This document shows, one piece after another, positions 57,533 through 64,000 of a DNA stretch of 64,000 nt. The stretch is taken from positions 1 to 64,000 of the forward strand of contig NZ_MPHK01000017.1 in NCBI RefSeq assembly GCF_001957135.1. Reading direction: 5' to 3'. The DNA is from Shewanella sp. UCD-KL21. Its GTDB lineage: Bacteria; Pseudomonadota; Gammaproteobacteria; Enterobacterales; Shewanellaceae. The stretch's first letter is position 1. Each line of letters opens with the position of its first letter. The notes under the pieces are model-generated. The model was given only the letters and a program-made list of their open reading frames with translations, did not search any database and was not told where the DNA came from. The position numbers and the translations under genes were made by a program.

Positions 57533-59203
57533 GTGATAATTCGCGCTAATTGCGCTTTAGCCATTATCCTTGTTATTACCTTGATTATCTCTGTCGCCGC
57601 GGCGCATGCTGAGCAAATGAACAAGCTGCAGCATTCAGCCTCAGCATTGGTAATAACAAACAGCAAAAACCAGTCAACACCCTTTACTGTCGATAACATT
57701 ATCGTGCAGAGCAATGCTATTTTTGATAAATCAGACCCTGATGCCTTCTTTATTCATCACTGGGCCAACTGGCTGCATATCAACACCACTGAAGCAACAA
57801 TCCTCGATAAACTCACCTTCACTGAAGGCGATGAGGTAAATCAAAAAACCTTTGCTGAATCCCAGCGCTTACTGCGAGCCGAGCCTTACCTGCGAGAAGC
57901 CAAAATTTACCTCGCAGAAAAAGATCCTAGCGCCGAGAATGAGCAAGATACTGTGGTGGTGGAAACCTGGGATAATTGGTCACTCCTGCCCACCTTCAGC
58001 TTAAGCTCTAGCGGTGGTGAAACTAAGTTTTCAGTCGGGATAAAAGAAGATAACCTGATGGGACGCGGCATTAAAACCCGCTTTAAATATCAGTCAAATG
58101 CGGATCGAACCGGCTATAAATTTGGCATTTCAGCACCACTAAAATTCATCAAGCACGCCACTGTTGCAGCCAATTGGTATGATAATAGTGACGGTCAAGC
58201 AACCCAGCTATATTTTAATAAGCCGTTTTACTCACTAGATACCCCCGATAGGTATTTCGCAGAATACTTAACCGACCAACGTATTGATACCTTAAGACAA
58301 AATGGCCAAGACGTTAACGAGTTTGAGCATAATGTCGATTATGCCGCTATCGGCTATGGCAGGCTTATTGATAAAACAGAGGCAGATTTATCACGAATAA
58401 GCTTAGGTTTTACCCAAGATAAACACCTATTTGAACCCAGTGAGACCTTCCCAAATCAAGCCTTGCCTGAAGACAGAGACTTTTTATACCCTTGGGTAAG
58501 TTATGAGTACTTACAAGATGATTATAAGGTGTTTACTAATATCCATCTGATTAATAATCATGAGGACTTTAACTTGGGCTGGCGTCACTTTGTGCAATTA
58601 GGCATTGAGACTCGCGATGTTGCCGAGTCATCTTCTGTGGGCTATCACTTAACGGTCAATAGCAGTAGAGGCTATCAACAACAAGATAATTTATTCTTAT
58701 TTAATCTTATTGGCGAAGCCAGCTTTAACACCAGCCAAGCCGATTACTATAATATCAGCATCCAAGGCGAATACTTCCACCACATTAATCCTAAATGGAC
58801 CGCCTACGCTAAAACTCGCTTAGCCAGCTCGCAAAATAATTATCTCGATGCTCCCTTTGCCTTAGGTGATGATACAGGGGTGAGAGGTTATCCTAACGAC
58901 TACCAATATGGTGATAATCAATGGTTGCTCACGGGTGAGGTTCGCTATTATCCCAACATCAATTTATATCAACTTGCTGAACTTGGCTGGGCCACCTTTG
59001 TGGATGTGGGTCAGGCGTTTGGCGGGCCTGATGACAATAATGAGGTCAACTCCCCCATTGGCAGCATTGGCATTGGTGCCAGAGTATATTCATCAAAATC
59101 CAGCTACGGCAGTGTCGGCCATATTGATTTTGCCGTACCCTTTACCAGCGGTAAATATGTCGATGATTGGGAGTGGCGCTTTCAAGTAAAAAATCGTTTT
59201 TAA
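57533..59203 (+). CDS. Omp85/BamA-like outer-membrane barrel protein
   Basis: 556 residues, GTG start without a clear ribosome site. A plausible signal peptide (about 1-26, ending AHA) supports it. A short N-terminal region (about 50-155) contains one POTRA-like stretch (ATILDKLTFTEGDEVNQKTFAESQRLLRAEPYLREAKIYL). The rest is a beta-barrel. The Omp85 hallmark is DDTGVRGYP near 445, matching the conserved VRG(F/Y) loop. The chain ends in an aromatic (NRF). It is shorter than BamA, with far fewer POTRA domains. A role in outer-membrane insertion or secretion is possible but not shown. Confidence 0.8.
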   Translation: MIIRANCALAIILVITLIISVAAAHAEQMNKLQHSASALVITNSKNQSTPFTVDNIIVQSNAIFDKSDPDAFFIHHWANWLHINTTEATILDKLTFTEGDEVNQKTFAESQRLLRAEPYLREAKIYLAEKDPSAENEQDTVVVETWDNWSLLPTFSLSSSGGETKFSVGIKEDNLMGRGIKTRFKYQSNADRTGYKFGISAPLKFIKHATVAANWYDNSDGQATQLYFNKPFYSLDTPDRYFAEYLTDQRIDTLRQNGQDVNEFEHNVDYAAIGYGRLIDKTEADLSRISLGFTQDKHLFEPSETFPNQALPEDRDFLYPWVSYEYLQDDYKVFTNIHLINNHEDFNLGWRHFVQLGIETRDVAESSSVGYHLTVNSSRGYQQQDNLFLFNLIGEASFNTSQADYYNISIQGEYFHHINPKWTAYAKTRLASSQNNYLDAPFALGDDTGVRGYPNDYQYGDNQWLLTGEVRYYPNINLYQLAELGWATFVDVGQAFGGPDDNNEVNSPIGSIGIGARVYSSKSSYGSVGHIDFAVPFTSGKYVDDWEWRFQVKNRF

Positions 59204-59251
59204 ACTGATACTTGTCGTTACTTCTGCAACCTTAACTTTACTCGCTAACTA

Positions 59252-59677
59252 CTAAGGCTTTTTAACCGCAGAAAAGCCTACTATTTTTTGTTTTACTTGT
59301 TGTTCTTGCTGTTTATCGTTAATGCGATAAATGCTTTTGATTCGGGTGGTGAATTGCGGATCGGCCGCGGTAGATACGATATCAAAACCCGCTTCAACTG
59401 TACCTAGTTTCGATGACACTAATAAGGCTTGAGCAAACTGCAGATTATTATCAACGCCATCAAGCACGAGTAGATAACTTTGCCTTGGGCGCACATCAAT
59501 AAATAAGCTACGACTATCAATACTGCGCCAACTATCAAGACGAAAATTTTTAATTGAATTCACCTGCTGCAACTCATCAAACTGATACATGGCCGCTTTT
59601 TGCTTACTGGCTTCTGTTGCCGCGCAGCCCGCGAGTAATAACATTAATCCTAAGCTAATCAAGTTTTTTACAGACAT
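59252..59677 (-). CDS. DUF6491-like lipoprotein
   Basis: 141 residues. The signal peptide ends in the lipobox LLAGC with cysteine 18. The mature part has VNSIKNFRLDSWRSIDSRSLFIDVRPRQSYLLVLDGVDNNLQFAQALLV and a C-terminal TRIKSIYRINDKQQEQQVKQK. The family assignment is from memory of small lipoproteins with this pattern and is only moderately sure. Function unknown. It is convergent with the Omp85-like gene. Confidence 0.7.
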   Translation of the reverse strand: MSVKNLISLGLMLLLAGCAATEASKQKAAMYQFDELQQVNSIKNFRLDSWRSIDSRSLFIDVRPRQSYLLVLDGVDNNLQFAQALLVSSKLGTVEAGFDIVSTAADPQFTTRIKSIYRINDKQQEQQVKQKIVGFSAVKKP

Positions 59678-59744
59678 GCGCTACCGCCCTTTTAATCCAT
59701 TGTGACTAAATACAATATAAACAATAACTAACATGAACTGAGGC

Positions 59745-60694
59745 TTATTTGTACAAGTTTTTATAATTCGGTACGTGCTCAACCCACCTCGGCGGCGTGC
59801 CAATATATTGCTGCACCGCTTTAATAAATTCACTTACTAGCAGTGTTTGCTTACGGTGTGGATAGACAGCATATATGCCGGTATCCATAGTGGAAAGTGA
59901 ATAGCTGGTTAATAATGGCACTAATTTAAGCTCAGTAATCGACTGATTTAAATTAAATAAATCAATATGAGTGTAACCTAAGCCATCCTTCACCGCTTCA
60001 ATAATGGTTCTGACATCGCTGACTTTATAATTCCCCTGCATTTTATAACTTTTAAATTGCTCACCATGGGGCTGCTGGGATAAGTGCATTTGATCTAAGA
60101 TGACGTTGCCATTGCTATAAATAACCGCAGGCAATTGAATTAACTCTTCTGGGGTTTGCGGGTGGCCATGCTCTGCCAAAAAGGCTTCTGATGCCAAGAT
60201 GGCAAAGTGGGTCTTGGCAATTTTTTAGCAATCAAATTCGACTCTGTTAACTTGCCAATTCTAAAAGCCACATCAAAGTGATCAGAAATAATATCAGCGC
60301 GCTTGTCATCCAATGACAGGGTCACTTTTACATTGGGGTATTGCTTCATAAATTGGCTGATGACAGGTTGCAGATACTCCTGACCAAAAAAGATAGACGA
60401 GGTAATTCTAATAATCCCTTTGGGCTCAGACTGGTATGAGTCGGCAATATTTTGGATTTGATTTAGGGTATCTAATAACGTCTGGGTTTGTTCGAGGATC
60501 TCTTCGCCTGCTGAGGTTAATGAAAACGACCGTGTTGAGCGATTCAGTAATTGCACCCCTAACTCGGCTTCTAACTTTTTGATTTGCTTTGACAGTAACG
60601 AGTTATCCATATCGTGCAATGCCGCCGCTTTAGTAAACGACCCCTGTTGCACCACATCAAGAAAAAGACTCAGCTGTTTAGTAATCGATTGCAT
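59745..60694 (-). pseudogene. LysR-family regulator split by a one-base frameshift
   Basis: Two frames together make one LysR protein of about 315 residues. The N-terminal part has the winged helix (MQSITKQLSLFLDVVQQGSFTKAAALHDMDNSLLSKQIKKLEAELG) and runs to NLIAKKL. The C-terminal part resumes with THFAILASEAFLAEHGHPQTPEEL and ends normally. The break is in a run of six A on the coding strand (60221-60226 as T on the plus strand). Seven A would restore IAKKIAKTHFAILASEAF exactly. It may be a true mutation, a slippery site, or a sequence error. The type is the AaeR/DsdC-like group that often controls a divergent gene. Confidence 0.85.
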
Positions 60695-61030
60695 TTATCA
60701 TGTCCTTGGAAGCAAATTCAAATAAGCTCGATTAAGCGTACCTAGCTAACTTTAGTTAAACTAATCATAGCTTGCATACCAGCACAGATGAATTATGCGT
60801 AACCTCGGTATGTTATCTGCTAGTGAATGGCGCCATTTATTACCAGCAGTTACGGCCAGCAGCTGGATTAACGTCCGTGCTCGTATGCCAGTTAATAAGC
60901 TCGTTAAAAGTTTGCACGCCAGAGATTAAAATCACGTAATATACAGGTTATTTTTATATTAAATACAGACTTGTAATGATCAGTTTATATTATTTAAAGT
61001 CGTTAATCACAAAGCAAGATAAGGTATTTT
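60695..61030. other. Intergenic region with a LysR-type palindrome
   Basis: 336 bases upstream of both the broken LysR gene and the FrnE gene. TTAGT-TAA-ACTAA (60752-60764) is a perfect palindrome close to the regulator start, a plausible autoregulatory site. A 44-codon frame (60795-60929) has no ribosome site and no recognisable product. Confidence 0.5.
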
Positions 61031-61687
61031 ATGCCAGATAAAATTAAACTCGATATCGTTTCAGATGTGGTTTGTCCATGGTGTGTGGTCGGTTACAAAA
61101 GTTTGCAGCAAGCCATTAAAGAGCTGGGGATAGAAGACAAAGTTGAACTTGAATGGCAACCTTTTGAGCTCAATCCTGATATGCCGGCAGAAGGTGAAGA
61201 ATTACGTGCACATGTGGCGCGTAAATATGGTTCAAGTGCTGCAGATAGTGCCAAAGCCAGAGAAAATATTGCCCAGCGCGGCGCCGAATTCGATTTTGAG
61301 TTTAACTTTGGCGACAACATGCATATCGTTAATACCTTTGATGCCCATATATTGCTGGATTACGCCAAAGGGTTTGATAAACAAACTGACTTAAAATTAC
61401 GTTTGTTTAGCGCTTATTTTACTGAGCATAAAGATGTCTCAGATAGAGCGGTATTGGCCAATGAACTGGCTGCTATTGGGCTTAACGTCGATGAGGCCAT
61501 GGCATTATTAGATAACCCCGACATCAGAGCGCATATCAGCGCTGAGAAAAACCAATGGACCGCAGCGGGAATATCTTCTGTACCAACAGTGGTGTTTAAC
61601 CGCACTAGCGCCTTAAATGGCGCCCATCCGGTTGAGTCATATAAACAGGTACTGACGCAATTATTGGCAGAGTTAGAAAGTAACTAA
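61031..61687 (+). CDS. DsbA-family oxidoreductase, FrnE type
   Basis: 218 residues without signal peptide, so cytosolic. The thioredoxin-like start KLDIVSDVVCPWCVVGYKSLQ has the CPWC active site (C15, C18). The helical insert and the C-terminal GISSVPTVVFNRTSALNGAHPVESYKQVL (cis-Pro loop) are typical of the FrnE group, known as polyketide-associated or stress-linked thiol oxidoreductases. AAGGT lies 7 bases before the ATG. Confidence 0.9.
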   Translation: MPDKIKLDIVSDVVCPWCVVGYKSLQQAIKELGIEDKVELEWQPFELNPDMPAEGEELRAHVARKYGSSAADSAKARENIAQRGAEFDFEFNFGDNMHIVNTFDAHILLDYAKGFDKQTDLKLRLFSAYFTEHKDVSDRAVLANELAAIGLNVDEAMALLDNPDIRAHISAEKNQWTAAGISSVPTVVFNRTSALNGAHPVESYKQVLTQLLAELESN

Positions 61688-61758
61688 TCGCTAGGGTGAG
61701 ATGTTTCTTTTGCGGCAAATGTTTCAAATGCCCTCGAATAAACAGCTTCAATAACAAC

Positions 61759-61806
61759 AAAAATCCACTATCGATTCTCTTAGAGATGCACTGATAGTGG
61801 ATTTTT
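61759..61806. terminator. Bidirectional terminator between frnE-like and DUF3144 genes
   Basis: AAAAATCCACTATC / GATAGTGGATTTTT forms a 14-bp stem with a smaller inner hairpin (TCTCTTAGAGA-like), flanked by A and T runs, between convergent genes. Confidence 0.88.
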
Positions 61807-61841
61807 AGTTAGCTATACTTGAGCTGCGCTCAGCAATAAAT

Positions 61842-62141
61842 TTACTTTTGCGTTTTACGGTAATGGTCAAAGTTTTTGATGTAATCTTCCATATTGCCTT
61901 CAAGCAGCTTGCGATACTCTTCAACGTAATACGCTACCATCTCTGCTTTTTTCTGCTGCATTTGCTCTTCATTTTCGAAACCAGTAGAGCTAAACCATGC
62001 ATTGTAACGCGACAAAGCATACATAAATGATGCGCTGACCTCACCGGTTTTTACTTGTGGGTCTTGATTGTGATCGTTAGCAAGTTTAATAAAGTCACTA
62101 GCGCGATCGAAAAAAGCGTTATCTGGTTTTGAATCAAACAT
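61842..62141 (-). CDS. DUF3144 family protein
   Basis: 99 residues, mostly helical. The pattern DNAFFDRASDFIKLANDHNQDPQVKTGEVSASFMYALSRYNAWF is the DUF3144 core, followed by a helix ending in EDYIKNFDHYRKTQK. Function unknown. It is a single gene convergent with the FrnE gene. Confidence 0.85.
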   Translation of the reverse strand: MFDSKPDNAFFDRASDFIKLANDHNQDPQVKTGEVSASFMYALSRYNAWFSSTGFENEEQMQQKKAEMVAYYVEEYRKLLEGNMEDYIKNFDHYRKTQK

Positions 62142-62458
62142 TCTAAAGTCCTTGATATAAGAGCTGCCTAGACTGGCAAATTTAATTGATATGCCTATAA
62201 CCTACGTGCTTTTGGGCTGATAAACCTTAATATTGTTCACACTCTGCAGTATTGATTGTGGTTTACTGTGAGCCGCCTCTATTTGTCAGTAACTCTCTGT
62301 CACTATCTGTCACTCTCTGCAATAAAAACAAGAACAAAACCGCTGCCGCTAAAATCAAACGGCATAAAAAAACCCTACTTATTACTTTATACTCAAAGTG
62401 AAGTAGGGTTTTTATGATGTGAAATACAAGCCTAAGCTAGACTTTCACCTTGGTTAAC
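62142..62458. other. Intergenic region with the cpdB terminator
   Basis: 317 bases. A 13-bp stem AAAAACCCTACTT / AAGTAGGGTTTTT (62368-62413) with an inner ACTTT/AAAGT pair is the terminator of the minus-strand nucleotidase gene. Short CTGTCACT repeats lie at about 62286-62320. No small gene is supported. Confidence 0.7.
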
Positions 62459-64000
62459 TTACTTGGCAGTACAGTTGAATTCACCGCTGTAATCAAAGTT
62501 AAAGTTGTAGATGGTGAAACCTTCAGTACCGGCTTTAGTACCTTCTTCACCGTCTGTAGACAGACCGGTGATTTCATTGCTTGCACATCGAATACCTTCA
62601 TCAAGTGTTGCAGAGCTAAACGACACACTTTCTGTGGTTGGCGCGATAAGCTCAAATACTTTAGCGTTCGGGAAGGCTAAGGTGTTATCACCTTCTTGCT
62701 CAGCTAAACGATCAGCTAAGTAGAATTGCACCAATTCACGGTTGTTAAATGCCGCTTCTTCTTTAACTAGTTCAGCTTTATCAACACCTGGCATACGCGA
62801 GTTAGATGCGCGGTAGTTGTTAGTGATCACGTAGATTTCAGCGTCATCAGCAATTTCAACACCGTTATAAGTAAGCTCAACTAACTGGCTGTTGTCTGTT
62901 GTATCAAATTCCCAACCATTAATGTTGGTGTACTTTGATTGCTTTTCAACGTTAACAGTGTACTTAAGTAGCCCTTCACCTGACTGATTAAAACCAGCGT
63001 AGAAGGCATCAAAGTTATAACCTGGGAAGCCTTCAACAAGGAAAGTCTCACCTTCAGCTAATGGTAAGCTGTTATAAGCATTTGAGTTAACCCACTCAAT
63101 CCAGTTTTTCATATCCGCACCGGTCATTTTTAAAACGGCAGGGGTATTGTTATCAAATACATAGATATCAGCAACTGAGGCGTTAGTTAGCTCACCAGTT
63201 TGAATATTGGTGTAATCGGCGCCGCCATTACGGCCAGATTTAAATGGCGCAGATACTGATAGGAAAATCGCATCTTCTGAAGCATCAGCAAACTCGCCTT
63301 CTGCTTTCCACTTATTTAACTGGTGAAGTTGCGCTTCGTTAACCACTTGAATAGATAAGTCAGGTACCACTTGTGGGAAGAAGCTGTTCATGTTGACATC
63401 AATTTCAGCAATCATTGCTGACATGTATTTAACGGTACCTTTATGCTCTTCAGCCACTAAGTCTTCGATAAGGACATCTGACTCGTTAGGCACAAGTGAA
63501 CGTAGCTCGGTTGTAGAGTAAGAATGGTCAACCGTCCATGTCTCGCCGTCATCGCTAGATTTAAGTTTAAGATCAATCACACCTAACTTAGCACCCCAGA
63601 AACCTGGCATGATGGCTGGAATACCATTAATCAAACCAAGCTCAGGATTAACCCCTGGAATTTCACCGTATTCATTATTTGCATTCGGGAATTCACGGTG
63701 GTCGTGACCAAACATAATGGCATCAACACCGTCTACATAAGCAAGGTGTAAAGTTGCGTTTTCAGCAAACTCATCATTATTGTCATTAAGGCCTGAATGC
63801 GGGATAGCAACAATAACGTCTGCGCCTTCAGCTTTCATCATAGGCACAAAATGTTCAGCGGTTTTCTTGATATCTGAAACCATCACATTACACACTAGAT
63901 GCGAAGCATCCCAGCCCATAATATCTGGTGGTGTAAAGCCAATGACACCGACTTTCACATTGTATGATTCACCATTTTCGGCAATAAACTCACGGTCTAA
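62459..64000 (-). CDS. CpdB-type periplasmic 2',3'-cyclic phosphodiesterase/3'-nucleotidase (5' end outside window)
   Basis: 513 residues visible; the frame stays open to the right edge, so signal peptide and the first metal-binding motifs are missing. KVGVIGFTPPDIMGWDASHL, VIVAIPHSGLND and DGVDAIMFGHDHREFP (the GHDH metal motif) belong to the metallophosphatase domain. AIMPGFWGAKLGVIDLKL, APFKSGRNGGADYTNIQTGELT and ITNNYRASNSRMPGVD belong to the C-terminal substrate-binding domain of CpdB. It would scavenge nucleotides in the periplasm. Its terminator follows about 45 bases after the stop. Confidence 0.87.
   Translation of the reverse strand, partial: LDREFIAENGESYNVKVGVIGFTPPDIMGWDASHLVCNVMVSDIKKTAEHFVPMMKAEGADVIVAIPHSGLNDNNDEFAENATLHLAYVDGVDAIMFGHDHREFPNANNEYGEIPGVNPELGLINGIPAIMPGFWGAKLGVIDLKLKSSDDGETWTVDHSYSTTELRSLVPNESDVLIEDLVAEEHKGTVKYMSAMIAEIDVNMNSFFPQVVPDLSIQVVNEAQLHQLNKWKAEGEFADASEDAIFLSVSAPFKSGRNGGADYTNIQTGELTNASVADIYVFDNNTPAVLKMTGADMKNWIEWVNSNAYNSLPLAEGETFLVEGFPGYNFDAFYAGFNQSGEGLLKYTVNVEKQSKYTNINGWEFDTTDNSQLVELTYNGVEIADDAEIYVITNNYRASNSRMPGVDKAELVKEEAAFNNRELVQFYLADRLAEQEGDNTLAFPNAKVFELIAPTTESVSFSSATLDEGIRCASNEITGLSTDGEEGTKAGTEGFTIYNFNFDYSGEFNCTAK

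Noticed and set aside
60795..60929. 44-codon frame between the broken LysR gene and the FrnE gene
   Set aside because: There is no ribosome site or recognisable product; it could be a gene remnant but cannot be supported.

Overview
The window looks like a chromosomal segment of a marine gammaproteobacterium, most likely Shewanella or a close relative. Supporting signs are the moderate-to-low GC content, a complete ilvY / ilvC-ilvLGMEDA block, zapB, ubiK, rep and srkA-dsbA homologues close to enteric proteins in sequence, several c-di-GMP enzymes, and a TonB-dependent receptor with a catabolic cluster. The genus assignment is inferred from gene content, not from a marker gene.

Layout. 1-0.3 kb: the 3' end of an IS4-type transposase, abutting a minus-strand tRNA operon Arg(CCG)-His-Pro-Pro (0.3-0.9 kb) with two identical tRNA-Pro genes. 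1-6.2 kb: a dual-GAF GGDEF protein with a ruined EAL domain, rep helicase and ubiK. 6.3-17.4 kb: a PLP aminotransferase and the branched-chain amino acid block. That block holds ilvC, an ilvL leader peptide with attenuator, ilvG-M-E-D-A, and the divergent regulator ilvY. 17.5-29.5 kb: a DUF898 membrane protein paired with an M48 peptidase, yifB/comM, two tandem YihG-type acyltransferases, a 1.5-kilo-residue propeller-PAS-PAS-GGDEF-EAL sensor, and a second branched-chain aminotransferase of a different class. 29.8-42.2 kb: zapB, dsbA, srkA, a DUF3630 gene, selO, small envelope proteins including one with a (Pro-Glu) hexanucleotide repeat, a 7TM protein that seems to lack an effector domain, a SYLF protein, YgiQ and a MAPEG protein.

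42.4-55.7 kb is the most interesting part. It contains an indolepyruvate ferredoxin oxidoreductase-like gene plus an FAD hydroxyacid-dehydrogenase-like gene, ridA-dadA, a Crp/Fnr regulator, a TonB-dependent receptor, an M81 (MlrC-like) metallopeptidase and an MFS transporter. I find a shared 16-bp palindromic element (TGTCA-N6-TTRCA type) upstream of the first gene of each of the four catabolic or transport units, with three copies between the receptor and the peptidase. This suggests one regulon controlled by the embedded Crp/Fnr protein. A plausible pathway is outer-membrane uptake, hydrolysis of an unusual peptide or amide, import, D-amino acid oxidation (DadA), imine hydrolysis (RidA), and oxidation of the resulting 2-oxo or 2-hydroxy acids. 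The substrate is unknown and the pathway is inference.

55.7-64 kb: a ThrE-type exporter, an Omp85-like outer-membrane protein, a small lipoprotein, a LysR regulator broken by a one-base homopolymer frameshift, an FrnE-type thiol oxidoreductase, a DUF3144 protein, and a CpdB-type periplasmic nucleotidase that runs off the right edge.
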